DNA of 64,000 bases. Source: Closterium sp. NIES-65 (Eukaryota > Streptophyta > Zygnematophyceae > Desmidiales > Closteriaceae). Under the pieces are notes generated by a model, which was given only the letters and a program-made list of their open reading frames with translations, did no database searches and was not told the origin of the DNA. The position numbers were made by a program, and so were the translations under genes. Of this stretch, positions 47,073 through 61,700 are shown piece by piece. Numbering within the stretch: the first letter of the stretch is position 1; each line of letters begins with the position of its first letter. The DNA is taken from assembly GCA_948144175.1 (NCBI GenBank), contig CANXME010000216.1, forward strand, positions 51,001 through 115,000, read 5' to 3'.

Positions 47073-50000
47073 CCACGTCCACGTCCACGTCCACGTCCAC
47101 GTCCACGTCTATGTCCACGTCCACGTCCACGTCCACGTCCATGTCCACGTCCACGTCCACGTCCATGCCACGTCCACGTCCATGTCCACGTCCACGTCCA
47201 GGTCCAGGTCCACGTCCACGTCCACGTCCATTTCTACGTCCACGTCTACGTCCACGTCCACGTCCACGTCCACGTCCATGTCCACGTCCATGTCCACGTC
47301 CACGTCCACGTCCATGTCCATGTCCACGTCCACGTCCATGTCCACGTCCACGTCCACGTCCACGTCCATGTCCACGTCCATGTCCACGTCCACGTCCATG
47401 TCCACGTCCACGTCTACGTCCATGTCCATGTCCACGTCTACGTCCACGTCCATTTCTACGTCCACGTCCACGTCCATGTCCACGTCTACGTCCACGTCCA
47501 CGTCCACGTCTACGTCCACGTCCACGTCCACGTCCACGTCCATGTCCACGTCCACGTCCATGTCCACGTCCACGTCCACGTCTACGTCCACGTCCACGTC
47601 CACGTCCACGTCCACGTCCACGTCCACGTCCATGTCCACGTTTATATCCACGTCCACGTCCACGTCCACGTCCACGTCCACGTCCAAGTCCACGTCCATG
47701 TCCACGTCTACGTCCATGTCCACGTCCACGTCCACGTCCACGTCCATGTCCACGTCCATGTCCACGTCTACGTCCACGTCCACGTCCACGTCCACGTCCA
47801 CGTCCATGTCCACGTTCATGTCCACGTCCACGTCCACGTCCACGTCCACGTCCAAGTCCACGTCCAAGTCCACGTCCATGTCCACGTCCACGTCCACGTC
47901 CACGTCCACGTCCACGTCCACGTCCATGTCCACGTCCATGTCCACGTCCATGTCCACGTCCACGTCCATGTCCACGTCCACGTCCACGTCCACGTCTACG
48001 TCCATGTCCATGTCCACGTCTACGTCCACGTCCATGTCCATGTCCACGTCTACGTCCACGTGCATTTCTACGTCCACGTCTACGTCCACGTCCACGTCCA
48101 CATCCATGTCCACGTCCCTGTCCACGTCCACGTCCACGTTCATGTCTACGTCCATGTCCAGGTCCACGTCTACGTCCATGTCCACGTCCACGTCCTCGTC
48201 CACGTCCACGTCCACGTCCACGTCCACGTCCATGTCCATGTCCACGTCCACGTCCACGTCCACGTCCACGTCCATGTCCATGTCCACGTCCACGTCCACG
48301 TCCATTTCTACGTCCACGTCCACGTCCATGTCCTCGTCCACGTCCACGTCCACGTCCACGTCCACGTCCACCTCCACGTCCATGTCCACGTCCACGTCCA
48401 CGTCCACGTCCACGTCCACGTCCACGTCCACGTCCATGTCCACGTCCTCCTCCACGTCCATGTCTACGTCCACGTCCACGTCCACGTCCACGTCCACGTC
48501 CACGTCCATGTCCACCTCCACGTCCACGTCCATGTCCACGTCCACGTCCACGTCCACGTCCACGTCCATGTCCACGTCCACGTCCACGTCCACGTCCTCG
48601 TCCACGTCCACGTCCATGTCCACGTCCACGTCCACGTCCACGTCCATGTACACGTCCACGTCCACGTCCATTTCTACGTCCACGTCCACGTCCACGTCCA
48701 CGTCCATGTCCACGTCCACGTCCACGTCCACGTCCACGTCCAAGTCCACGTCCATGTCCACGTCCATGTCCACGTCCACGTCCACGTCCACGTCCACGTC
48801 TACGTCCACGTCCATGTCCACGTCCACGTCTACGTCCACGTCCACGTCCACGTCTGCGTCCACGTCCATGTCCACGTCCACGTCCATGTCCACGTCTACG
48901 TCCATGTCCATGTCCACGTCCACGTCCACGTCCACGTCCACGTCCATGTCCATGTCCACGTCCATGTCCATGTCCACGTCCATGTCCACGTCCACGTCCA
49001 CGTCCACGTCCATGTCCACGTCCATGTCCACGTCCATGTCCACGTCCACGTCCATGTCCACGTCCACGTCCACGTCCATGTCCACGTCCACGTCCACGTC
49101 CACGTCCACGTCCACGTCCACGTCCACGTCCACGTCCTCGTCCACGTCCACGTCCATGTCCACGTCCACGTCCACGTCCACGTCCACGTCTATGTCCACG
49201 TCCACGTCTATGTCCATTTCTACGTCCACCTCCACGTCCACGTCCACGTCCACGTCCAAGTCCACGTCCATGTCCACGTCCATGTCTACGTCCACGTCCA
49301 CGTCCAGGTCCACGTCTACGACCACGTCCACGTCCACGTCCACGTCCATGTCCACGTCCACGTCCATGTCCACGTCCATGTCCATGTCCACGTCCATGTC
49401 CATGTCCACGTCCACGTCCACGTCCACGTCCACGTCCACGTCTACGTCCATGTCCATGTCCACGTCTACGTCCACGTCCATGTCCATGTCCACGTCTACG
49501 TCCACGTCCATTTCTACGTCCACGTCTACGTCCACGTCCACGTCCATGTCCACGTCCCTGTCCACGTCCACGTCCACGTTCACGTCTACGTCCATGTCCA
49601 GGTCCACGTCTACGTCCATGTCCACGTCCACGTCCACGTCCACGTCCACGTCCACGTCCATGTCCATGTCCACGTCCACGTCCACGTCCACGTCCATGTC
49701 CATGTCCACGTCCATTTCTACGTCCACGTCCATTTCTACGTCCACGTCCACATCCATGTCCTCGTCCACGTCCACGTCCACGTCCACGTCCACTTCCACG
49801 TCCACGTCCACGTCCACGTCCATGTCCACGTCCACGTCCACGTCCACGTCCACGTCCACGTCCATGTCCACGTCCAACGTCCATGTCCACGTCCACGTCC
49901 ACGTCCATGTCCACGTCCACGTCCACGTCCACGTCCACGTCCAAGTCCACGTCCATGTCCACGTCCACGTCCACGTCCACGTCCACGTCCACGTCCACGT

Positions 50001-50522
50001 CCACGTCCACGTCCACGTCCATGTCCACGTCCACGTCCACGTCCACGTCCACGTCCACGTCCAAGTCCATGAACACGTCCACGTCCACGTCCACGTCTAC
50101 GTCCACGTCCACGTCCACGTCCACGTCCACGTCCACGTCCACGTCGACGTCCACGTCCACGTCTACGTCCAAGTCCACACGTCCACGTCCACGTCCACGT
50201 CTACGTCCACGTCCACGTCCACGTCCACGTCCACGTCGACGTCGACGTCCACGTCCACGTCCACGTCCACGTCCACGTCTATGTCCACGTCCACGTCCAC
50301 GTCCACGTCCACGTCCACGTCCTCGTCCACGTCCACGTCCATGTCCACGTCCACGTCCACGTCCACGTCCACGTCCACGTCCATGTCCACGTCCACGTCT
50401 ATGTCCACGTCCACGTCCACGTCCACGTCCACGTCGACGTCCACGTCCACGTCCACGTCCACGTCCAAGTCCACACGTCCACGTCCACGTCCACGTCTAC
50501 GTCCACGTCCACGTCCACGTCC

Positions 50523-50568
50523 ACGTCGACGTCGACGTCGACGTCGAAGTCCACGTCGACGTCGACGT
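50523..50568. repeat. Paired GTCGAC palindromes (22 bp and 16 bp)
   Basis: ACGT(CGACGT)3 at 50523-50544 and ACGT(CGACGT)2 at 50553-50568 flank a short CGAAGTCC segment. They lie shortly after an AAGTCCACACGTCC landmark. The mirrored pair in array D is at 55222-55267. Confidence 0.9.
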
Positions 50569-51310
50569 CCACGTCCACGTCCACGTCCACGTCCATGTCC
50601 ATGTCTACGTCCACGTCCATGTCCACGTCCACGTCTACGTCCACGTCCACGTCCCTGTCCACGTCCACGTCCACGTCCACGTCCACGTCGACGTCCACGT
50701 CCACGTCCACGTCCACGTCCATATCCATGTCTACGTCCACGTCCATGTCCACGTCCACGTCTACGTCCACGTCCACGTCCCTGTCCACGTCCACGTCCAC
50801 GTCCATGTCCACGTCCACGTCCACGTCCACGTCCACGTCCACGTCCACGTCCATGTCCACGTCCACGTCCACGTCCACGTCCACGTCCACGTCCACGTCC
50901 ACGTCCACGTCCACGTCCATGTCCACGTCCACGTCCACGTCCACGTCCATGTCCACGTCCACGTCCACGTCCACGTCCACGTCCACGTCCATGTCCACGT
51001 CCATGTCCACGTCCACGTCCACGTCCACGTCCACGTCCATGTCCACGTCCAAGTCCACGTCCACGTTGACGTCCACGTCCACGTCCATGTCCACGTCCAC
51101 GTCCACGTCCACGTCCATGTCCACGTCCACGTCCACGTCCACGTCCACGTCCAAGTACACGTCCATGTCCACGTCCATGTCTACGTCCACGTCCACGTCC
51201 ACGTCTACGTCCACGTCCACGTCCACGTCCACGTCCACGTCCATGTCCACGTCCACGTCCACGTCCACGTCCACGTCCATGTCCACGTCCACGTCCACGT
51301 CCACGTCCAC

Positions 51311-54300
51311 GTCCACGTCCATGTCCACGTCCTCCTCCACGTCCATGTCCACGTCCACGTCCACGTCCACGTCCACGTCCACGTCCATGTCCACGTCCAC
51401 GTCCACGTCCACGTCCACGTCCACGTCCACGTCCACGTCCACGTCCACGTCCACGTCCATGTCCACGTCCTCCTCCACGTCCATGTCCACGTCCACGTCC
51501 ACGTCCACGTCCACGTCCACGTCCACGTCCATGTCCACGTCCACGTCCACGTCCACGTCCACGTCCATGTCCACGTCCACGTCCACGTCCACGTCCACGT
51601 CCTCGTCCACGTCCACGTCCATGTCCACGTCCACGTCCACGTCCACGTCCATGTCCACGTCCACGTCCACGTCCATTTCTACGTCCACGTCCACGTCCAC
51701 GTCCATGTCCACGTCCACGTCCACGTCCACGTCCATGTCCACGTCCACGTCCACGTCCACGTCCACGTCTACGTCCAAGTCCACACGTCCACGTCCACGT
51801 CCACGTCTACGTCCACGTCCACGTCCACGTCCACGTCCACGTCCACGTCGACGTCCACGTCCACGTCGACGTCGACGTCCACGTCCACGTCCACGTCCAC
51901 GTCCACGTCCACGTCTATGTCCACGTCCACGTCCACGTCCACGTCCACGTCCACGTCCACGTCTATGGCCACGTCCACGTCCACGTCCATGTCCACGTCC
52001 ACGTCCACGTCCATGTCCACGTCCATGTCCACGTCCATGTCCACGTCCACGTCCACGTCCACGTCCACGTCCATGTCCACGTCCACGTCCAGGTCCATTT
52101 CTATGTCTACGTCCACGTCCACGTCCATGTCCACGTCCACGTCCACGTCCACGTCCACGTCCACGTCCACGTCCACGTCCACGACCACGTCTACGTCCAC
52201 CTCCACGTCCACCTCCACGTCCACCTCCACGTCCACGTCCACGTCCACGTCCACGACCACGACCACGTCCACGTCCACGTCCACGTCCACGTGTCCACGT
52301 CCACGTCCACGTCCACGTCCACGTCCACGTCCATGTCCACGTCCACGTCCAAGTCCACGTCCACGTCCACGTCCACGTCCACGTCCACGTCCACGTCCAC
52401 GTCCACGTCCACGTCCACGTCCACGACCACGTCTACGTCCACCTCCACGTCCACCTCCACGTCCACCTCCACGTCCACGTCCACGTCCACGTCCACGTCC
52501 ACGACCACGACCACGTCCACGTCCACGTCCACGTCTACGTGTCCACGTCCACGTCCACGTCCACGTCCATGTCCACGTCCACGTCCACGTCCACGTCCAC
52601 GTCCATGTCCACGTCCACGTCCACGTCCACGTCCATGTCCACGTCCACGTCCACGTCCACGTCCATGTCCACGTCCACGTCCACGTCCACGTCCTCGTCC
52701 ACGTCCACGTCCTCGTCCACGTCCACGTCCACGTCCACGTCCTCCTCCACGTCCACGTCCATGTCCACGTCCACGTCCACGTGTACGTCCACGTCCACGT
52801 CCACGTCCACGTGTACGTCCACGTCCACGTCCACGTCCACGTCCACGTCCATGTCCACGTCCACGTCCACGTCCACGTCCAAGTCCACGTGTACGTCCAC
52901 GACCACGTCCACGTCCAAGTCCACGACCACATCTATGTCCACGTCCACATCCACCTCCACGTCCACGTCCACGTCCACGTCCACGTCCACGACCACGTCC
53001 ACGTTCACGTCCATGTCCACGTCCACGTCCACGTCCACGTCCACGACCACGTCCACGTCCACGTCCACGTCCACCTCCACGTCCACGTCCACGTCCACGT
53101 CCACGTCCACGTCCACGTCCACGTTCATGTCCACTCCACGTCCACGTCCACGTCCACGTCCAAGTCCACGTCCACGTCCACGTCCACGACCACGACCACG
53201 TCCACGTCGACGTCCAGGTCTACGTCCACGTCCACGTCCACGTCCACGTCCACGTCCACGACCACGTCTACGTCCACCTCCACGTCCACCTCCACGTCCA
53301 CCTCCACGTCCACGTCCACTTCCACGTCCACGTCCACGTCCACGACCACGTCCACGTCCACGTCCACGTCCACGTCCACGTCCACGTCCACGACCACGTC
53401 CACGACTACGTCCACGTTCACGTCCACGTCCACGTCCACGTCCACGTCCAAGTCCACGTCCAAGTCCACGTCCACGTCCACGTCCACGTCCACGTCCACG
53501 TCCACGTCCACGTCCACGACCACGTCCACGTCCACGTCCACGTCCACGTCCACGTCCACGTCCAGGTCCACGTCCAGGTCCACGTCCACGTCCACGTCCA
53601 CGTCCACGTCCACCTCCACACGTCCACGTCCACGTCCACGTCCACGTCCACGTCCACCTCCACGTCCACGTTCACGTCCACGTCAACGTCCACGTCCACG
53701 TCCACGTCCACGTCCACGTCCACGTCCACGTCCACGACCATGTCCACGTCCACGTCCACGTCCAAGTCCACGTCAACGTCCACGTCCACGTCCACGTCCA
53801 CGACCATGTCCACGTCCACGACCACGTCCACGACCATGTCCAAGTCCACGTCCAAGTCCACGTCCACGTCCACGTCCACGTCCACGTCCACGTCGACGTC
53901 CACGTCCACGTCCACGTCCACGTCCAGGTCCAGGTCCACGTCCACGTCCACGTCCATGTCCACGTCTACGTCCACGTCCACGTCCACGTCCACGTCCACA
54001 ACCACGTCCACGTCCACGACCACGTCCACGACCATGTCCAAGTCCATGACCACATCCACGTCCACGTCCACGTCCACGTCCACGTCCACGTCCAAGTCGA
54101 CGTCCACGTCCATGTCCATGTCCACGTCCACGTCCAGGTCCATGTCCACGTCCACGTCCACGACCACGTCCACGTCCACGTCCACGTCCACGTCCATGTC
54201 CACGTCCACGTCCACGTCCACGTCCACGTCCACGTTTATGTCCAAGTCCACGTCCACCTCCACGTCCACGTCCACGTCCACGACCACGTCCACGTCCACG

Positions 54301-54466
54301 ACCACGTCCACGACCATGTCCAAGTCCACGTCCACGTCCACGTCCAAGTCCACGTCCACGTCCACGTCCACGTCCACGACCACGTCAACGTCCACGTCCA
54401 CGTCCAATCCACGACCACGTCCACGTCCACGTCCACGTCCACGTCCAGGTCAACGTCCACGTTCAC
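51311..54466 (-). repeat. Spacer between the inverted-repeat arms
   Basis: About 3.1 kb of GTCCAC array separating the two arms. It is itself built from array C modules: an AAGTCCACACGTCC landmark near 51778, GACCACGTCTACGTCC modules near 52185 and 52430, CCACTCCACG near 53133 and CCAATCCACG near 54410. It therefore resembles a further partial higher-order copy of about 34-36 kb. Confidence 0.75.
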
Positions 54467-55221
54467 GGACGACGTCGACGTGGACGTGGACGTGGACATG
54501 GACGTGGACATGGACGTGGACATGGACGTGGACGTACACGTGGACGTGGACGTGGACATGGACGTGGACGTGGACGTGGACGTGGACGTAGACGTGGACG
54601 TGGACGTGGACGTAGACATGGACGTGGACATGGACGTGGACTTGGACGTGGACGTGGACGTGGACGTGGACGTGGACATGGACGTGGACGTGGACGTGGA
54701 CGTGGACATGGACGTGGACGTGGACGTCAACGTGGACGTGGACTTGGACGTGGACATGGACGTGGACGTGGACGTGGACGTGGACGTGGACGTGGACATG
54801 GACGTGGACATGGACGTGGACATGGACGTGGACGTGGACGTGGACGTGGACGTGGACATGGACGTGGACGTGGACGTGGACGTGGACATGGACGTGGACG
54901 TGGACGTGGACGTGGACGTGGACGTGGACGTGGACGTGGACATGGACGTGGACGTGGACGTGGACGTGGACGTGGACGTGGACATGGACGTGGACGTGGA
55001 CGTGGACAGGGACGTGGACGTGGACGTAGACGTGGACGTGGACATGGACGTGGACGTAGACATGGACATGGACGTGGACGTGGACGTGGACGTGGACGTC
55101 GACGTGGACGTGGACGTGGACGTGGACGTGGACAGGGACGTGGACGTGGACGTAGACGTGGACGTGGACATGGACGTGGACGTAGACATGGACATGGACG
55201 TGGACGTGGACGTGGACGTGG

Positions 55222-55267
55222 ACGTCGACGTCGACGTGGACTTCGACGTCGACGTCGACGTCGACGT
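55222..55267. repeat. Paired GTCGAC palindromes in array D (16 bp and 22 bp)
   Basis: ACGT(CGACGT)2 at 55222-55237 and ACGT(CGACGT)3 at 55246-55267, in the mirrored order of 50523-50568. The mirrored order independently supports the inverted duplication. Confidence 0.9.
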
Positions 55268-58200
55268 GGACGTGGACGTGGACGTGGACGTAGACGTGGA
55301 CGTGGACGTGGACGTGTGGACTTGGACGTGGACGTGGACGTGGACGTCGACGTGGACGTGGACGTGGACGTGGACGTGGACATAGACGTGGACGTGGACA
55401 TGGACGTGGACGTGGACGTGGACGTGGACGTGGACGTGGACATGGACGTGGACGTGGACGAGGACGTGGACGTGGACGTGGACGTGGACGTGGACATAGA
55501 CGTGGACGTGGACGTGGACGTGGACGTGGACGTGGACGTCGACGTGGACGTGGACGTGGACGTCGACGTGGACGTGGACGTGGACGTGGACGTGGACGTA
55601 GACGTGGACGTGGACGTGGACGTGTGGACTTGGACGTAGACGTGGACGTGGACGTGGACGTCGACGTGGACGTGGACGTGGACGTGGACGTGGACGTAGA
55701 CGTGGACGTGGACGTGGACGTGTGGACTTGGACGTGGACGTGGACGTGGACGTGGACGTGGACATGGACGTGGACGTGGACGTGGACGTGGACGTGGACG
55801 TGGACGTGGACGTGGACATGGACGTGGACTTGGACGTGGACGTGGACGTGGACGTGGACGTGGACATGGACGTGGACGTGGACGTGGACATGGACGTTGG
55901 ACGTGGACATGGACGTGGACGTGGACGTGGACGTGGACGTGGACATGGACGTGGACGTGGACGTGGACGTGGACGTGGACGTGGACGAGGACATGGATGT
56001 GGACGTGGACGTAGAAATGGACGTGGACGTAGAAATGGACGTGGACATGGACATGGACGTGGACGTGGACGTGGACGTGGACATGGACATGGACGTGGAC
56101 GTGGACGTGGACGTGGACGTGGACATGGACGTAGACGTGGACCTGGACATGGACGTAGACGTGAACGTGGACGTGGACGTGGACAGGGACGTGGACATGG
56201 ACGTGGACGTGGACGTAGACGTGGACGTAGAAATGGACGTGGACGTAGACGTGGACATGGACATGGACGTGGACGTAGACGTGGACATGGACATGGACGT
56301 AGACGTGGACGTGGACGTGGACGTGGACGTGGACATGGACGTGGACATGGACATGGACGTGGACGTGGACGTGGACGTGGACATGGACGTGGACGTGGAC
56401 GTGGACGTGGACGTGGACGTAGACGTGGACGTGGACGTGGACGTGGACGTAGACATGGACGTGGACATGGACGTGGACTTGGACGTGGACGTGGACGTGG
56501 ACGTGGAGGTGGACGTAGAAATGGACATAGACGTGGACGTGGACATAGACGTGGACGTGGACGTGGACGTGGACGTGGACATGGACGTGGACGTGGACGA
56601 GGACGTGGACGTGGACGTGGACGTGGACGTGGACGTGGACGTGGACGTGGACGTGGACGTGGACATGGACGTGGACGTGGACGTGGACATGGACGTGGAC
56701 GTGGACATGGACGTGGACATGGACGTGGACATGGACGTGGACGTGGACGTGGACGTGGACATGGACGTGGACATGGACATGGACGTGGACATGGACATGG
56801 ACGTGGACGTGGACGTGGACGTGGACGTGGACGTGGACATGGACGTAGACGTGGACATGGACGTGGACGTGGACATGGACGTGGACGCAGACGTGGACGT
56901 GGACGTGGACGTAGACGTGGACGTGGACATGGACGTAGACGTAGACGTGGACGTGGACGTGGACGTGGACGTGGACATGGACGTGGACATGGACGTGGAC
57001 TTGGACGTGGACGTGGACGTGGACGTGGACGTGGACATGGACGTGGACGTGGACGTGGACGTGGACGTAGAAATGGACGTGGACGTGGACGTGGACATGG
57101 ACGTGGACGTGGACGTGGACGTGGACATGGACGTGGACGTGGACGAGGACGTGGACGTGGACGTGGACGTGGACGTGGACATGGACGTGGACGTGGACGT
57201 GGACGTGGACATGGACGTGGCCGTGGACGTGGACATGGACGTGGACGTGGACGTGGACGTGGACGTGGACGTGGACGTGGACGTAGACATGGACGTGGAG
57301 GAGGACGTGGACATGGACGTGGACGTGGACGTGGACGTGGACGTGGACGTGGACGTGGACATGGACGTGGAGGTGGACGTGGACGTGGACGTGGACGTGG
57401 ACGTGGACGAGGACATGGACGTGGACGTGGACGTAGAAATGGACGTGGACGTGGACGTGGACATGGACATGGACGTGGACGTGGACGTGGACGTGGACAT
57501 GGACATGGACGTGGACGTGGACGTGGACGTGGACGTGGACGTGGACGAGGACGTGGACGTGGACATGGACGTAGACGTGGACCTGGACATGGACGTAGAC
57601 ATGAACGTGGACGTGGACGTGGACAGGGACGTGGACATGGACGTGGACGTGGACGTGGACGTAGACGTGGACGTAGAAATGCACGTGGACGTAGACGTGG
57701 ACATGGACATGGACGTGGACGTAGACGTGGACATGGACATGGACGTAGACGTGGACGTGGACGTGGACGTGGACATGGACGTGGACATGGACGTGGACAT
57801 GGACGTGGACGTGGACGTGGACGTGGACGTGGACGTGGACGTGGACGTGGACGTAGACGTGGACGTGGACGTGGACGTGGACGTGGACATGGACGTGGAC
57901 TTGGACGTGGACTTGGACGTGGACGTGGACGTGGACGTGGACATGAACGTGGACATGGACGTGGACGTGGACGTGGACGTGGACGTGGACGTGGACGTGG
58001 ACGTAGACGTAGACATGGACGTGGACATGGACGTGGACGTGGACGTGGACGTGGACATGGACGTAGACGTGGACATGGACGTGGACTTGGACGTGGACGT
58101 GGACGTGGACGTGGACGTGGACGTGGACGTGGACATGAACGTGGACATGGACGTGGACGTGGACGTGGACGTGGACGTGGACGTGGACGTGGACGTGGAC

Positions 58201-58695
58201 ATGGACGTGGACGTGGACATGGACGTGGACGTGGACGTGGACGTGGACGTAGACGTGGACGTGGACGTGGACGTAGACGTGGACATGGACGTGGACGTGG
58301 ACGTAGAAATGGACGTGGACGTAGACGTGGACATGGACATGGACGTAGACGTGGACGTGGACATGGACGTGGACGTGGACATGGACGTGGACATGGACGT
58401 GGACGTGGACGTGGACGTGGACGTGGACGTGGACATGGACGTGGACGTGGACATGGACATGGACGTGGACGTGGACGTGGACATGGACGTGGACATGGAC
58501 GTGGACGTGGACGTGGACGTGGACGTAGACGTGGACGTAGAAATGGACGTGGACGTGGACGTGGACCTGGACCTGGACGTGGACGTGGACATGGACGTGG
58601 ACGTGGCATGGACGTGGACGTGGACGTGGACATGGACGTGGACGTGGACGTGGACGTGGACATAGACGTGGACGTGGACGTGGACGTGGACGTGG

Positions 58696-58723
58696 ACGTC
58701 GACGTCGACGTCGACGTCGACGT
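58696..58723. repeat. 28-bp perfect palindrome, ACGT(CGACGT)4
   Basis: Four consecutive self-complementary GTCGAC units. The partner at 47051-47072 has three, so the arms differ here by one unit. Confidence 0.9.
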
Positions 58724-61700
58724 GGACGTGGACGTCGACGTGGACGTGGACGTGGACGTGGACGTGGACGTGGACGTGGACGTAGACGTGGACGTGGACG
58801 TGGACGTGTTGACTTGGACGTGGACGTGGACGTGGACGTGGACATGGACGTGGACGTGGACGTGGACGTAGAAATGGACGTGGACGTGGACGTGGACGTG
58901 GACGTGGACGTGGACATGGACGTAGACGTGGACGTGGACGTGGACGTGGACGTGGACGTGGACGTGGACGTGGACTTGGACGTGGACGTGGACGTGGACA
59001 TGGACGACGTGGACGTGGACGTGGACGTGGACATGGACGTGGACATGGACGTGGACATGGACGTGGACGTGGACGTGGACGTGGACATGGACGTGGACGT
59101 GGACGTGGACGTGGACGTGGACGTGGACGTGGACGTGGACGTGGACATGAACGTGGACATGGACGTGGACGTGGACGTGGACGTGGACGTGGACATGGAC
59201 GTGGACGTGGACGTGGACGTGGACGTGGACGTGGACGTAGACGTGGACGTGGACGTGGACATGGACGTGGACGTGGACATGGACGTGGACGTGGATCTGG
59301 ACGTGGACGTAGACGTGGACGTGGACGTGGACGTAGACGTGGACATGGACGTGGACGTGGACGTAGAAATGGACGTGGACGTAGACGTGGACATGGACAT
59401 GGACGTGGACGTGGACATGGACGTGGACGTGGACATGGACGTGGACATGGACGTGGACGTGGACGTGGACGTGGACGTGGACATGGACGTGGACGTGGAC
59501 ATGGAAATGGACGTGGACGTGGACGTGGACGTGGACGTGGACATGGACGTGGACATGGACGTGGACGTGGACGTGGACGTAGACGTGGATGTAGAAATGG
59601 ACGTGGACGTGGACGTGGACCTGGACCTGGACGTGGACGTGGACATGGACGTGGACGTGGACGTGGACGTGGACGTGGACGTGGACGTGGACGTGGACGT
59701 GGACGTGGACGTGGACGTGGACGTGGACATAGACGTGGACGTGGACGTGGACGTGGACGTGGACGTGGACGTGGACGTGGACGTGGACGTAGACGTGGAC
59801 GTGGACGTGGACGTGTGGACTTGGACGTGGACGTGGACGTGGACGTGGACATGGACGTGGACGTGGACGTAGAAATGGACGTGGACGTGGACGTGGACAT
59901 GGACGTGGACGTGGACGTGGACGTGGACGTGGACGTAGACGTGGACGTGGACGTGTGGACTTGGACGTGGACGTGGACGTGGTCGTGGACGTGGACGTGG
60001 ACGTGGACGTGGTCGTGGACATGGACGTGGACCTGGACGTGGACGTGGACATGGACGTGGACCTGGATGTGGACGTGGACGTGGACGTGGACGTGAACGT
60101 GGACGTGGACCTGGACGTGGACGTGGACGTGGACGTGGACGTGGTCGTGGATTGGACGTGGACGTGGACGTTGACGTGGTCGTGGACGTGGACGTGGACG
60201 TGGACGTGGACTTGGACGTGGACGTGGACTTGGACTTGGACATGGTCGTGGACGTGGTCGTGGACGTGGACGTGGTCGTGGACGTGGACGTGGACGTGGA
60301 GGTGGACGTGGACTTGGACATAAACGTGGACGTGGACGTGGACGTGGACGTGGACATGGACGTGGACGTGGACGTGGACGTGGACGTGGACGTGGACGTG
60401 GTCGTGGACGTGGACGTGGACATAGACCTGGACGTGGACGTGGACATGGACATGGACGTGGACGTCGACTTGGACGTGGACGTGGACGTGGACGTGGACG
60501 TGGACGTGGATGTGGTCATGGACTTGGACATGGTCGTGGACGTGGTCGTGGACGTGGACGTGGTCGTGGACGTGGACGTGGACGTGGACGTGGACGTGGA
60601 CATGGACGTGGACGTGGACGTGGACCTGGACCTGGACGTGGACGTGGACGTGGACGTGGACGTCGACGTGGACGTGGACGTGGACGTGGACGTGGACGTG
60701 GACTTGGACGTGGACTTGGACATGGTCGTGGACGTGGTCGTGGACGTGGACATGGTCGTGGACGTGGACGTGGACGTGGACGTTGACGTGGACTTGGACG
60801 TGGACGTGGACGTGGACATGGTCGTGGACGTGGACGTGGACGTGGACGTGGACGTGGACGTGGACGTTGACGTGGACGTGAACGTGGACGTGGAGGTGGA
60901 CGTGGACGTGGACGTGGACGTGGACGTGTGGAGGTGGACGTGGACGTGGACGTGGACGTGGACGTGGACCTGGACCTGGACGTGGACCTGGACGTGGACG
61001 TGGACGTGGACGTGGACGTGGACGTGGACGTGGACGTGGACGTGGTCGTGGACGTGGACGTGGACGTGGACGTGGACGTGGACGTGGACTTGGACGTGGA
61101 CTTGGACGTGGACGTGGACGTGGACGTGGACGTGAACATGGACGTGGTCATGGACGTGGTCGTGGACGTGGACGTGGACGTGGACGTGGACGTGGACGTG
61201 GTCGTGGACGTGGACGTGGACGTGGAAGTGGACGTGGACGTGGACGTGGAGGTGGACGTGGAGGTGGACGTGGAGGTGGACGTAGACGTGGTCGTGGACG
61301 TGGACGTGGACGTGAACGTGGACGTGGACGTAGACCTGGACGTGGACGTGGACGTGGTCGTGGTCGTGGACGTGGACGTGGACGTGGACTTGGACGTGGA
61401 CGTGGACGTGGACGTGGAGTGGACATGAACGTGGACGTGGACGTGGACGTGGACGTGGACGTGGACGTGGACGTGGAGGTGGACGTGGACGTGGACGTGG
61501 TCGTGGACGTGGACGTGGACGTGGACGTGGACGTGGAGGTGGATGTGGACGTGGACATAGATGTGGTCGTGGACTTGGACGTGGACGTGGTCGTGGACGT
61601 ACACGTGGACTTGGACGTGGACGTGGACGTGGACGTGGACATGGACGTGGACGTGGACGTGGACGTGGACGTACACGTGGACGTGGACGTGGACGTGGAC

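Larger units (their letters stand above)
41790..51310 (-). repeat. Left arm of a large inverted repeat
   Basis: Landmarks here pair with reverse-complement landmarks in array D with nearly constant coordinate sums (about 105,720-105,805). Pairs are 41850 with 63872, 42000 with 63720, 44394 with 61418, 45827 with 59955, 45977 with 59815, 46970 with 58806, 50170 with 55622, 50470 with 55315, and 51155 with 54638. The arm end near 51310 is approximate. Confidence 0.85.
32573..54466 (-). repeat. Hexamer satellite array C, (GTCCAC)n on the + strand
   Basis: About 21.9 kb of GTCCAC units, the continuation of array B. Three kinds of phase-breaking variant act as landmarks. CCACTCCACG (one base lost) occurs near 33850, 34877, 37885, 39330, 40397, 43370, 44394 and 53133. 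CCAATCCACG occurs near 36168, 41658 and 54410. AAGTCCACACGTCC (two bases gained) occurs near 36360, 36508, 41846, 41997, 45826, 45977, 46968, 50170, 50468 and 51778. Their regular spacing shows higher-order repeats. No frame in the unit can contain a stop, so frames of thousands of codons here are not genes. No non-repetitive sequence was seen inside. Confidence 0.97.

Noticed and set aside
32815-51069. Frame of about 6,000 codons of Ser-Thr, Pro-Arg and Val-His repeats
   Set aside because: The same stop-free composition effect. The residue type switches whenever a 1-2-bp indel shifts phase, which a real protein would not tolerate.
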